Positions 1 through 11,185 of a stretch of 64,000 bases of DNA are shown here, in pieces. Made by a program: the position numbers and the translations under genes. How positions within the stretch are numbered: the stretch's first letter is position 1; each line of letters begins with the position of its first letter. A model generated the notes under the pieces. It was given only the letters and a program-made list of their open reading frames with translations. It was not told the DNA's origin and made no database searches. This DNA comes from Tretioscincus oriximinensis (lineage: Eukaryota > Chordata > Lepidosauria > Squamata > Gymnophthalmidae): NCBI GenBank assembly GCA_022410635.1, contig JAJVDF010000377.1:193111-257110 (forward strand), given 5' to 3'.

Positions 1-170
1 ACTACTACTACTACTACTACTACTACTTCTTCTTCCTCTTCTTCCTCTTCTTCCTCTTCTTCCTCTTCTTCCTCTTCTTCCTCTTCTTCCTCTTCTTCCT
101 CTTCCTCTTCTTCCTCTTCTTCCTCTTCTTCCTCTTCCTCTTCCTCTTCCTCTTCCTCCTTCTCCCCCCT
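1..170. repeat. ACT and TTCCTC microsatellite
   Basis: The window opens with (ACT)n and passes into a pyrimidine-only tract built on CTTCCT/CTTCTT hexamers, ending in CT-rich sequence near 180. The reverse strand encodes an artefactual Lys/Arg-rich reading frame that should not be called a gene. Confidence 0.95.
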
Positions 171-1560
171 CTCCTTCTCCCTCTCAGATGAGGAATAGCC
201 TGCTGATCTTGAGAATTTGGCCCCTGAGTGTCTGTCATATCTTCCAAGCTGCAGGCAGGGCACTTGCAAAAAGGAGAAGCAAGGACAGAAAAAGAGAGAT
301 TGTGTAATGAGACAACACTGACACTCCAGCTGCTTCTAGAAATAAATTGTAAATAAACTGTAAGTTCCATAAATTGTAACTGACAACTGATCCAAACTTG
401 CTTGCGTTCTAATGATTACCTGTGGGAGTCCCTTATCTTTTCTGCTAGTGGTTTACATTTTTATGGTGTCTTGTTAAACACCACAGAATGTCTTAGGTTT
501 GCATATCTAAGACTCAAGCTTTTTAGTTATGTTGCCAGTTCTCCAGGACTCTTTCATTAGAGTTGGATAGTTGAGCTTAACTAAAGCCAGTTTCATCTTG
601 TTTTGTGCTTCTTAGTTATCCTTGTGTGATACAGAACAAACAGTGAAGCAGTTAGCATTGTGAATGCATTCTGGACTATTCCCCAGTCAAAGTGTGAATT
701 TGACCTGAAAAATGTGCTCTGTCTTTAATACAATACAATATAGTATTATGCAACCAGTGTATTCTGCTTTAATCAGCAGACAGGATATCAAAAGAAGATT
801 AAGAGGAAGAAGCAGGACCTCAGCTCAAACACCCCACAATTAATCAAAACAAGCTTTTAGCAGTTTTTCTCATTTCATTCCTCAAGCAGAAGATAGTGAG
901 AGATACACATTCCTAGGAAGCACTCAATTAATCTTCACATATTTATCTTTTTGTGTCAGTCCCTTTATTCTACTTATGATTTGGGAGCAGCAGAATGCTT
1001 GACATTTTTTGTTACATTTGATAGCTCTAATAGTACCTGACCTCGCTTAGCACTAAATAAATGCCTTTCTAAACTTATAACCAACCTGGCTGAGGATAGT
1101 GCTAGAAAAAAAAAATCATATTTCTTGGTTTAGTACAATTCTTCAACATTGAAATTGGATTAAAATTACCTGTAAAACTCCGAGTTTACCATTACGTCTG
1201 TATCTGGCCTACTCAAAGCAGGAGTCTGCAAAGAATACAGAATTTCTTGATCTTTTCTTAGATATCTTTTCCAGAACTAGTTGAAAAGCCCGTTGCAGAA
1301 AATGTAACAGTCTCTAGTAGTGCAGTGAAAGTGGATTAAAATTTAATTAAAGTTTAATTGAAAAAGCTTCCTCGTTTCCTGATGGTTATTCTTAAAAGTG
1401 GCTTGAAAGTGGAGCAGACCACATTAGGGGGAATGGGAGACAGGGAGAGAAGGGGCAAGAGACAGCGAGAGGGAGGTCAAGGGAGTTTGGATGCTCTGGT
1501 AGGACATTGGGGCAAGAAACGACTCTCCCTCTCTCCCCTCTGTCCTGGAAGATATCCTTA
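171..1560. other. Gene-free stretch, no clear element
   Basis: AT-rich non-coding sequence without a supported gene. A segment at about 660-712 (GGACTATTCCCCAGTC then AGTGTGAAT) is the reverse complement of one at about 12541-12570, so both are probably remnants of one unclassified interspersed repeat. Confidence 0.6.
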
Positions 1561-1850
1561 AGAACATAAGAACATAAGAAGAGCCATACTGAATCAGGCC
1601 ACAGCCCATCAAGTCCAGCATTCTGTGTCACACAGAGACCCACCAGATGCACCTGGGCAGTCCGAACAGAGGAAAGCAAAATATGCACCTGTTCATAACT
1701 CCCTGCAAATGGCATTTCAGGAATCCTGCCTGTTGATTCATCCCAGAGGCAACATCCAGACATCCATCCTAGTATCCATTTATACCTTTAGTGTCCATAA
1801 ATCCTTGTCCAATGACTGCTGCTTCAGGGCTTATTGGTAACTGTGACGAC
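1561..1850 (-). repeat. CR1/L3-like LINE 3' end
   Basis: Begins with tandem AAGAACAT units, then a conserved block (GAGCCATACTGAATCAGGCC, then CCATCAAGTCCAGCATTC, then TGTGTCACACAG). The same block recurs more than ten times in the window in both orientations. Copies at 37.8-38.4 and 38.9-39.5 kb show it is the 3' end of a longer LINE-like unit whose tail is a TTCTTATG-type octamer, so this copy is on the minus strand. Clade assignment to CR1/L3 is from general knowledge of amniote repeats and is an inference. Confidence 0.75.
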
Positions 1851-3300
1851 CCCTACTTGAGGGCCCCACTATTAGATGACCCTCCCAGCTAGGGGTGCCA
1901 CAAAATCCACCTTGTTGCCCAAGCCAGCACCCACGACTGCTTGGAGCCACAGTCATATCCTCAGGCCTACACAAGGCCTCTGTGTTTATCTCAATGATGG
2001 GGCTTTATTCCCAGCCCCCACCAGTAGCTGCTTATTTAGTGTTGGTTACATAAACAAAAGAAAGAAAAGAGATATTTGAATTGAAATAAATAACAAGTTT
2101 ATTGTTTACAAATAAGAAATAGAAAGAAGATAAGAATAATAAAGCTTCGGCTTTTATAAAGTAAGCCTGACTCAAGCTCAAACTCCCAGCTAGAGCAACC
2201 TTTGTTTCCAGAACTTAAAGCGACAGGCACCATGTCTATTTATTTGTTTTAGCCCCAAGTCAAGCCTCCACTTTGACTCCTCCAGGCCACCATACACTTC
2301 CACCCCCTCCCTCTAAGCGGAGCCCTCTGTCCATTTGCTACACCACAAGTCTTACTCGACAGAAAGGCCTCTAGCCCTGATCAGCTTCCCTTTTATCTGC
2401 TGACCAGCCGGCTATTCGAGGCCCCATTGGCTGGCTCCTCCAGCCATGCCCCCTCCCCAAACAGGGACTCAGGAAGCCACGCCCCTGCCCAGGCCTGCTC
2501 TTCCCCCCCCTCCCTCTGGGATATCTGGTAAGTTTATAAAAGAAATACAAACCTTTAAAATGGAGGACGCCACAGTAACCTGTTCCCACCTCTCTTCTGA
2601 TGGGCTACAGTGCAGAGATTTTTCAGCCATACTCCAGTTCTGGAGCTATCCAGCCTCCTGGTAATGAATCAGGGGAAAATCTACTACTTTCCTCTTCACC
2701 TTCATCCCCAGAGCACAAGGAACACCAGAGGAGTAACTATGTGCGAATTGACAACAGAGGAGATGCAACGATAGATTAGTTGCTATGGGGCAAGCTGGCC
2801 TGGGTGCTTAATCCTTGTAGAAGCAAGACTAAGCAAAGTAAAAATATGATTGCTTTGGTGGTTGGAGGTTTGTCATATGGATGCTTAATACTTGCAGGAG
2901 CAGACTAAGGAATCTCAGCTGCAGAGGATGATTGGCAGATGAGGTTTCGTTATCGAAGAAGGACAATTGCTGAGCTAGCTTGTGATAAGAAACCTTATAT
3001 TTCAATTCAGAAGCTCCCAGAGATGCTTAAGTAGATGCTCCTCACCCACCCACCTGGCTAGAAGCTCTCCCTAGAGGCACGATTGGGATTTCATCTTTAT
3101 AATGCTTATGATCATATAGGCCGGCCATCTGCATGCAAGAGCAAACTAGGGCAAGCAGCCCCATTCTGTACTTGTATGTGGACGGCAGGTCTCTATCCCA
3201 AGATATATCCCAGAATAAGAGGAGTTTTGTGATACTTCACTCCTTGTAGTATTTTCTCTTCACGTCCCTCTCTCTGTAATATCAATTTTTAAGTTGCAAA
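1851..3300. other. Gene-free stretch with short internal duplications
   Basis: No supported gene. Two near-duplicate segments (GCTTAATCCTTGTAGAAGCA near 2810 and GCTTAATACTTGCAGGAGCA near 2883) are spaced about 73 bp. The end (about 3108-3226) looks like a degraded copy of the palindromic family that is clearest at 9705-9862. Confidence 0.5.
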
Positions 3301-3304
3301 AATT

Positions 3305-3582
3305 CTTTAAATATTTATTATTTATTTATTATTATTATTTTGTACTTGTATCCCGCCCTATACCCGAAGGTCTCAGGGCAGCCAACCATAGGGTGGCGCA
3401 CATAGCTTTTGGTGCTTTCTCCACAACAGACACCCTGTGGAGTAGGTGGGGCTGAGAGCGTTCAAAGAACTGACTGGCCCAAGGTCACCCAGCTGGCTTT
3501 CGTGGAGGAGTGGGGAATCGAACCGGGAGGCTACCAGGTACGAGTCCAACACTCAACTACTACACCAAACTGGCTCACAAAT
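3305..3582 (-). repeat. Sauria-type tRNA-derived SINE
   Basis: Read on the minus strand it starts GAGCCAGTTTGGTGTAGTAG (A-box-like), has a B-box-like GGTTCGATTCC, a middle region with CACCTTGGGCCAGTCA-type sequence, and a 3' tail GGGCGGGATACAAGTACAAA followed by ATAA repeats. Two close copies lie at 5911-6165 and 53943-54178. Structure and tail fit the squamate Sauria SINE, whose 3' end is shared with a partner LINE. Confidence 0.85.
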
Positions 3583-4798
3583 ACTGTGAAAGGGAGGGAG
3601 GGAAGGGAGGGAGGAAGAAAAGAACTGATCTGTTTTTGTTTGAATCTCTTACTAGAAAATAACGCTGATGGCATACTGAACAAATTCCCTTCAGCACTGC
3701 ATTTTAGCTGAAAGGAATAACCATGCAATGTGGTTTTCTCAGGGTCTTTTCAGTGGCGGCTCCCAAACTGGAACAATTTTCCTCTTAAGGTGCATCAGTC
3801 ATCTATATTCAGAAAATCCTTGAAGATGCCCTTCTTTAACCTGGCATTCAGCTGAAAAAACGGCTTTGCCTTCCCCATTTTCAATCACTGTTGTTTTTAA
3901 TAAGTTAATTTTGTAGCTTGTTTTTATTGTTGACCATCTAGAGACTTTGGGGTATAAGGTGGGATTGAAGTACAAGCAAACAAATAATGAAGGAAAGCAA
4001 ACTTTTTGCAAATAAGCATTTAGAACTTTTTTACTTTTCTTTCATGTGTTACATTTCAAGTCAGGACAACTGCTCAACTTTCTAAGTTTCTGGAGGAAGG
4101 AATTGATCCTGGCATGTCTATTTTGGCCCCAAGAATTTACTATGTAGGCCAAACCTACAATTATGGAACATCCCAAAGTCCAAACGTTTTGCAGCAGCTG
4201 AAATTAGTGTGGCCAAGCATAGTTAAAGCCAGCTTATTGTGTTATGAAATGTCTGTTCTGAAATGCACAATGAGTCATGCATTTTAATTTATCACAGGAC
4301 AAACTGGACATCGTATGGCAATTTTGGGGATTTTGTGTCTTATTCCCAAAAGTAATATCCAGAAATCTTGGAAAAGTAATAGTTTTTCTGATGAGCAATA
4401 ATTGATCCAATGGCGATGCTTCCTTGAATAGCCAATTACAGCATGGGAACAAATATTGCTGGCCAGTGACCAATCAGGGGCTTGGAAAACTGGGCAGGTG
4501 TCAGCCAATTAGTGGTGAACCTTTGTTGCTAGAAGGCCAGGTGACAAACTGTGGTGGGAGTTTGAAAGCCTGTTTCTATTGTTATGTTTAGAAAAGAATC
4601 CATTTTCTAAGGAAAGCGATTAAAAAAAGTCCTGTCTGATTCCACCCAAAGACGGCAGCACTGTAGACATGGTGCTGACCCAGGACTAGGCCATGACTTG
4701 ATGGTACCCAACAGCAACAAAATCCCATGCAACATTTACCATTCTTGGCTATTACGGGACATTGAATCACATAGTTTTGGCCTCACCAAGAAATTTTG
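3583..4798. other. Gene-free stretch with one SINE/LINE tail
   Basis: No gene supported. About 3890-3990 carries a plus-strand 3' tail of the SINE/LINE type (TAAGGTGGGATTGAAGTACA then AACAAATAATG). Similar isolated tails occur at 26590-26650, 31545-31610 and 57985-58055. Confidence 0.55.
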
Positions 4799-5797
4799 AA
4801 AAAAGATTCAAAGAATTGGTCGCTTCTTAAAAAAAACCCTCCTTACTACTGCTAAATTCGAGGCGGTTCGGCATTGGAGAGCAGCCGACCTCCTACATAA
4901 GGATGACTGGATAGCCAGGATTTGGACCACTGTACTGTATGAAGTTATCCATGTACAACAATCCCAGCTCTCAGACCAGGGGTTGAGTAAAGGTTTAGAA
5001 TTTAGAGAGAAATGGGCTTCCTTCTTTGTAGCAGCATGCAGAGGCAGTAACTTACAGCTGCAAGCCGCACATAATATTTCTGTGCGTTATCAAAACCTTT
5101 GTAACTGGTTTTGTATCTGCCAGCTTTGGGGATAACTAGCTGGACTCTCTGATGGAGCCACTCGTCTGCATATGCACAGTGGTGCTGAATGTATCTCTCA
5201 GGTCCTGGAATACCACGAAGCATTTCTGTTTTGACTAGGGTTGCCATACGTCCCAGTAAACCGGGACATTCACGGTTTTAGGGACAATTTTATTGTCCCG
5301 GCTGGATTTTTAAAAAAAGTTTTAAAATCCCGGGTTGCCGCTCCCCACCCCGCCCACGCTCCCCCCCCCNCCCCCNNTCCCCCNCCCCCCCNCCCNCCCC
5401 CCNCCNCCNCCCCCCCCCCCCCCCGCAGCTGCGCGCGTGCACATGGACGCTTGTGAGACAGGCAGGAAAGACGTTCTGCCTGTCTCGCTACAAGCGTTCG
5501 TATGCGCACGCACACGCACGTAAGTGCGCGCACGCGCACGTGCGTACGTGCGTACGCACCCCCACCCCACCCCATCCCGGTTTTGGGTTGCCATAATATG
5601 GCAACCCTAGTTTTGACTCATCTCTTTATTACTGCTGTAAAGACTTTATGGCCTGTAACCCGTTATTCTTATTTATGGGGGTTTAGTTCTCCTTTTGAAA
5701 TTGGCAGTTTTGCCACAGTGTTTGCACTGTTTTGATTGAATAGTTACGCACTTTTCAATAAAGCATTATTATTATTTAAAAAAAAAAGATTCAAAGA
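4799..5797 (+). mobile_element. 5'-truncated L1-like insertion with target-site duplication
   Basis: Bounded by a 16-bp direct repeat AAAAAAGATTCAAAGA (4799-4814 and 5782-5797) and ending in AATAAA plus poly(A), the mark of target-primed retroposition. About 4815-5240 reads as the C-terminal end of an L1-type ORF2 (Trp-rich, with DDWIARIW). A hAT element at 5236-5609 splits it, so the L1 is the older insertion. It is dead: 5'-truncated and interrupted. Confidence 0.75.
5236..5609. mobile_element. Non-autonomous hAT element, copy 1
   Basis: Terminal inverted repeats TAGGGTTGCCATA / TATGGCAACCCTA are flanked by a perfect 8-bp duplication GTTTTGAC (5228-5235 and 5610-5617), diagnostic of hAT-type insertion. 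Inside are a CCCGG-containing sub-terminal block repeated at both ends, a poly-C stretch with many Ns (5365-5424), and a hairpin built on GAGACAGGCAG / CTGCCTGTCTC (about 5455-5490). There is no transposase. The poly-C/N tract is probably an assembly weak point. Confidence 0.88.
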
Positions 5798-5910
5798 CAG
5801 AAAATAAGCTTACTGTTGGCTTTGCAGGTGATGGCAGCATTATAAACTGCACCTGCTGGTACAGCTTTTTTACAGCCTTTAAGAAGAAGCAGAACCCTAC
5901 TTTTTCTGAT

Positions 5911-6165
5911 TTATTTATTTATTTATTTGTACTTGTATCCCGCCCTATACCCGAAAGTCTCAGGGCGGCCAACCATAGGGCGGCGCACATAGCTTTTGTT
6001 GCTTTCTTCACAACAGACACCCTGTGGAGTAGGTGGGGCTGAGAGTTCAGAGAACTGTGACTGGCCCAAGGTCACCCAGCTGACTTTCATGGAGGAGTGG
6101 GGACTTGAACCGGGAGACTACCAGGTACGAGTCCAACACTCTAACCACTACACCAAACTGGCACC
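5911..6165 (-). repeat. Sauria-type tRNA-derived SINE
   Basis: Close copy of the 3305-3582 element in the same orientation, with TTATTTAT tail, GTACTTGTATCCCGCCCTAT, B-box complement and the ACCACTACACCAAACTGGC end. The open frame through it is a shadow. Confidence 0.87.
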
Positions 6166-7733
6166 AATCTTTATAATGTTCATCTTTCCAAAAAACGTAT
6201 ATTATGAGACCAAAGACAATGTGGATTTTTTTTTTGCAAACTTCATATATTTATAGTGTATAACATTTGAGTCATTGTTTTTCTTGAAATTACTGTATTA
6301 GAAGCTATAATGCCATCTGTTGGTAATCTAGTGAAAAAAACAGTAGCTATTACCAGTGGGTTTGGATGCAGCCACACACTGTTCCTATGTTCTGTGATAG
6401 ACAATCATATATTTGTCCGCAGCCATCCGGTCTCTTCTTAAGTCTTCTCTTTTGCAGGTAAACATCCCTAGATTCTTTAACTCTTTCTCATAGGACATGG
6501 ATTGCAGATAACTCAGCATCTTTGTAATTCACTTCTGAATTTGTTCCAGTTTATCGCATCCTTTTTAAACTGGGGTGCCCAGAATTGCACAGTAATCTAG
6601 ATTTGGTCTGTCCAAGGTAGAATAGAAAAGGATAATTATGTCTATGGAAAAATGATCTAGATTCCACACTCCACTAATCCCAGAATTGTATTCATCTTTT
6701 TTGCAGTTGCTTCACATTATTGAATCATGTTTAGTCTGTGATGTGCTGATAAAATGTGGATGAAGCTGCTTAGTACAAATGTGTGTCTGCAGCTAGGTGG
6801 GAAGCTAATTTAACAAAAGTGTTTTAAGACAGATAAATGCAACCAGGAATTTAGCAAACAGCCTAGAGTGATGGAAAATCCTCTTTAACTTCTCACTACC
6901 AGACAACTCAAGTAGAATATCCTCAAGGGTTGTTCTGTAATTTGAACCTTTAAAGCACCACATCTGCTTTATATAAAACAATGTAAGAGAGCAACCTAGT
7001 TCTTTCCTTTCTGGAACTGCATCAAGATCTATGAATACCTTTCAAACCTCAGTTGATTTAGCTATTTGAGAACCATTAATATCAAATGAGGTTTTTTGGC
7101 ACCTAAACCTTCCATATGATGAAATGTAATTTTGTTTCCCCAAGACTAAATAAAGAATGAGGAAGCAGCTCTAAGAATAGATTTAGAACTTCAAACACTC
7201 CTGCTTATTAAAATGAAAAAGGTTGGCTTAAATTCATTTTTTTCAAAATCTCACTGGAGCAAACTAACACGAACCTTTATATTTTAGATCAGCAGCAACA
7301 GTAAAGCAACAAGGATCATACTGGCACGCTGACATTCTGAAGAATAACTGAGTATGTTTAATCAGCAAACTACTTAGGGGCTTCCTGAATTGGAATGACA
7401 GCCCTTCTGCTGTTTAATCTGGAAGTACCCTTGGAAATTAAAGTCTGGGGTCTCCCTGCTCTAGAAATGCGCCTTCCTTCCTTGCCTGATAGTTTGGACC
7501 ACATAAAGGCACAGTCTGGAACAAGCCAGAGGTTCTGTAACATTCCATCCCATAATTTATATTCTTGTGGTGCCTGAATTGATGCTGGGCTGTGTGGGAA
7601 TGGAAACGAAAGAGATCGTGGAACTAGGATCCATGACAAAAATGAAATGAAGTAACAGGTTAAAGTCTTCCTTACTCTGTTCGCAATTTTTTCAAAGGAA
7701 TGGCTTCAAGCGTCTTTGCCAACTGTGCAATGA
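6166..7733. other. Gene-free stretch with CR1-like remnant
   Basis: About 6390-6740 resembles the untranslated 3' part of a CR1-like LINE on the minus strand (CTTTTGCAGGTAAACATCCC and CATAGGACATGGATTGCAGA), matching about 13240-13320. The rest shows nothing I can name. Confidence 0.55.
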
Positions 7734-8067
7734 AAAAGAGGAGGAAGGAAAGAAAAGAAGAACTGGGTTTTTATACCCCACTTTTCTCACCTTTCAAAGG
7801 GACTCAAAGCGGCTTACAAGGGTATTTTGCCCGAAGGCTTCCATTCTATCTTCCCCACCAGGCTATGTTGGTTCCCATCTATCTACTTGCAGTCAGTTGC
7901 AATTTCTTGCAATTCATGCTTTCGAATAGCTGGGTTGGCTAGAGCTACAGGCTAATGGAAGGTGCTCACCCCTCCCCATGTCCCACACAGGGCTTCGAAA
8001 CCCGATCTCCCAGCTGAGAGATGGATTCCTTAGCAACTGAGCTATCTGTGCCTGAAAAGAGGAGGAA
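7734..8067 (-). repeat. tRNA-derived SINE, second family, with TSD
   Basis: A 13-bp perfect direct repeat AAAAGAGGAGGAA (7734-7746 and 8055-8067) flanks the insert. Read on the minus strand the head is AGATAGCTCAGTTGCTAAGG (A-box-like) followed by GGGTTTCGAAGCCC (B-box-like), a tRNA-type promoter; the body ends with AAGCCGCTTTGAGTCCC and AGTTCTTCTT. A second copy lies at about 54797-55100. The family differs from the Sauria-type copies in its head. Confidence 0.83.
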
Positions 8068-9704
8068 TAGAAGAGAGGCCTACAAGTTCACACTAGTTGC
8101 TAGCAATCCAAGGTTGAAGGAGTCACACTATGCATTTGGTAAGTATAGAACACTAAACATACTGTGGAATCCTCACACGATCTTTATTTTGAATTAAATG
8201 GTGGATAAACCTCCAGTGTCCTGACATACCACGGAGGCTGTCTGACAACCTAGCTCCGTGACGCTGGTGACGTTTCATGACCTCAGAGTGCCTTGTTGTG
8301 CCAACGTTTTGAACGAATAAAATCACGATAGCAGAACCCGTTTACAGGAAAAGCAGATGGTAGTCTACAAATGTCATCAATCATTTCAATTTCTTTACTG
8401 TTGTGGGGTTAGGCACTCTGGCTTGCCGTACATCTAATTTTGCACTGAGCTTTCAAAGAGAAATTTTGCCCACCCTCAACCAACCTTGCAAGCAACTCTT
8501 GTTCTGCGTTTGTCTTTTTCTGTTCCAAAAACACTTGAGGGCTTCAAGGCGGTAGTTTGGAAAGGGTGGAGATGTTGGCTTTGTCAGGCAGTGAAACTTG
8601 AGCTAAATTTAAGGAGGGCTATTTCTGTTGCCTTGTTTTTATACTGCAAACTTGAGATCGAGCTCAGAATAGAAAATTAACTAAAGCAATGAGCTTGGGA
8701 ATAGGACATCATTATGAAGTATCCAAATTCTAGTCATTTGTCTCGCCATCTCTTATTTTGGGATCCTATCCAATTGTAGCTCTCTGTGGAAAACTCTTTC
8801 TTGCTGTAGGAACATCTGCAAACATCTGTTCTCCACTCTGCAAAGTTCAACAAATATGTTTTTATTAAAAATTGAATATGATAAATAGAACAAAACTCAA
8901 GGTTGGCTACAGTAACCGGACTGTTTAGGTTACTGTATAAAATTACAAAAATGGAAACCAAATGGAAATTCAGAACATTCGTTCCTTGTATCTTTGCTTC
9001 AGCAAGGGTCCTGGAAACTGTCAGAAAAACCCTGGTAACTTTATGTAGTTTTTTCTAGCTAGATTGTCTCCAATTTTTAACTTTTGTAAGCCGCCCTGGA
9101 CACCTTCGGGGGGAAGGGCGGGGTAAAAATCTTTAAATAAATAAATAAATAAAATNAAAATATGCTATATTTCAAAGAAGAATCCATGTTAAGTATGGCT
9201 CCAAAGTATCCAGCCAAAGGGAATCATACTGGGAAACAGTAAAATAATCCAACACTTTAACCACGGGGCTACATTTCGTAGAGACACAAAAATGACAACA
9301 AAAATTTCTATTAAGAATTTGGTCACTTTGAATTAAGATGCTTTAAAAATACACATATAAACCACTTTTTTATATATACAAAATACATTTTATTTTATTT
9401 TTCCTTACCCATTTGAAAGCACAAATTTACAACAGACTGAAAAGTAGAAATTGATCAGAGGAGAGTCTGACAAACACTCAAGTATTATCAAAAAAGGAAA
9501 GGATGAATGAGGGAATTGATAGATATAATGTACGCACTGATGAAAAAAAAAATTAAATGTGTCTCATAAAAGATCACAAGTGTCCTAATTGCCCTCTTAC
9601 TTCCTTTTAGAATCACTTACAGCACCAATGTTTCTGTGGAATAATTAAATATTAAGATATTTAATATTTCTTACCTCAGTCCAAAGATCTTTCTGCAGTT
9701 TTAT
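8068..9704. other. Gene-free stretch with one LINE/SINE tail
   Basis: No gene. 9085-9158 is a plus-strand LINE/SINE 3' tail (TTGTAAGCCGCCCTGGACAC then GGGCGGGGTAAAAAT and an AAAT/ATAA repeat). Confidence 0.6.
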
Positions 9705-9862
9705 TTTGGGATATATCTTGAAATAGGGGCCTGCCATCTACATGTTAGCATATCTTGGAACAGGATCTTCTTTGGCCCACATTGGCATGCAGATGGCTCA
9801 AATGGGGCCTGCCCAGCCTGCACTGGCATACAGGTGACAGGTTCCTATTCAAAGATATTAAC
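9705..9862. repeat. Short palindromic element (MITE-like)
   Basis: Ends are inverted: ATATATCTTGAAATAGGGGC then CTGCC at the left, and ACAGGTTCCTATTCAAAGAT at the right. Related copies appear at about 52895-53005, about 3108-3226 and, more degraded, 30190-30325. It has no coding capacity; a class II non-autonomous element is the likeliest reading. Confidence 0.6.
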
Positions 9863-10865
9863 CAAATAAAACCTACTGCAAAAAGGGCCATTTTTTAATA
9901 GAGATAAAGTCTTTCAGACTCACTTTCTTGCATTATTTTAGTTACACACCTATTTTAAAGTGGGATTTCCACAGGGTCAATATTAAACAAATATCTTTAG
10001 TTATTTTACTAATGTGAAATAACCGAGGAGTAAATTAAATCTAGGCTTAAACCATTCAACTAGAATTTTAGCATTTAGTGCTACAAGCAGTAATTTCTAA
10101 TTTAAGTAACAATTGCTTTTTTTTAATCTTTGAGCTGCTCCGGAAGAAATAAATTGTCCATAGTCACGCAATTCAAAGGGACTGAAAACTAAACCAATCA
10201 CATGCGGCAGAAAGTTGGACCAATGACCGTGGAAGTTATCTTTAACTGTATAGTTCTATGAATCTGTGATGATGGGGTGTTTGCAATTGGAACAGCTTCC
10301 CAGGTTTTTTTAAAGGAAAGTAAGATGGCAAAATTCCAAAACTTTTTAAAATTGCTCTGGAAACTAGAGGTAGGTGGAACAGATGAAATAGCACCTTTGA
10401 AATCATGACTGGTTAGTGGCATTTTGCACTCTTGACTCCATGTGGGTTATCTAGCATATCTGGAACCTAGCATCACTATTTGCCATACATCACAAGGGAT
10501 GCCAGCCCTCCTCTGGCTTGGATTCATGCACAACAGATTTACCTACATTATCTGAGGTCCACGAGTGGTTGCTTGCTGAGAATTTCCTGGAGCTTGTTGT
10601 GTACATAACAACTTTCCTGCTTGTTTCATGCACTTCCAGCAAGTTAATTCCAAACACAAATTTGTAGTAATCCTAATCTTTGTATCCTGTTTGACCGGGA
10701 GTCAGTTGCAAAAGTGGGATTAGATGTACAACAGGTTCAATCTACTAGGAATATCTTCTTGTGTTCTTAACCCATTTCTTGAAGGAATTTTCCATGTGAA
10801 TCTACAGTCATTTTAAATAATTTTGTTTTAAGAGCAGGCAGATGTTGACTCATGTTCTGCTGTTT
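9863..10865. other. Gene-free stretch, nothing recognised
   Basis: AT-rich sequence without a supported gene or a repeat I can name. Confidence 0.5.
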
Positions 10866-11185
10866 GTAAAATAATGTACATAAGAAGAGGAGCTCTGCTG
10901 AACTGGACCATAGCCCATTTAGTCCAATATTCTGTTTCACATTATGGCCCACCAGTTGTACCCAAGCACTCTCCCGCAGAAGAAGGCAAAAGTTTCACCT
11001 ACTCTCGACTCTGCCAATGGCATTTTACCCTGTTGCTCCATCCCTGAGGCATTATCCAGGTCCTAGCAGCTATTGATACACTTGACCCAATTTGTCTAAT
11101 TCTATCCTAAAACTATCCACACAGCTTTTTACCTAAGTCAGTAAAAACTATTCATCAAACGACCACCTTTATAACCCATAAAATA
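10866..11185 (-). repeat. CR1/L3-like LINE 3' end
   Basis: Contains ACATAAGAAGAGGAGCTCTG, CCCATTTAGTCCAATATTCT and, further in, AATTTGTCTAATTCTATCCT. This is the consensus order of the window's commonest LINE 3' region, in minus orientation. Confidence 0.7.

Noticed and set aside
23..370. Lys/Arg-rich minus-strand frame at the window start
   Set aside because: Produced by the CTTCCT microsatellite; no gene structure.
3409..3711. Frames with MVLSPQQTPCGVGGAESV and relatives at 5996
   Set aside because: Same sequence in two SINE copies; not a protein family.
7734..8067. Functional tRNA gene from the A/B-box-like sequence
   Set aside because: No cloverleaf with an intact acceptor stem; two dispersed copies and a target duplication show a SINE.
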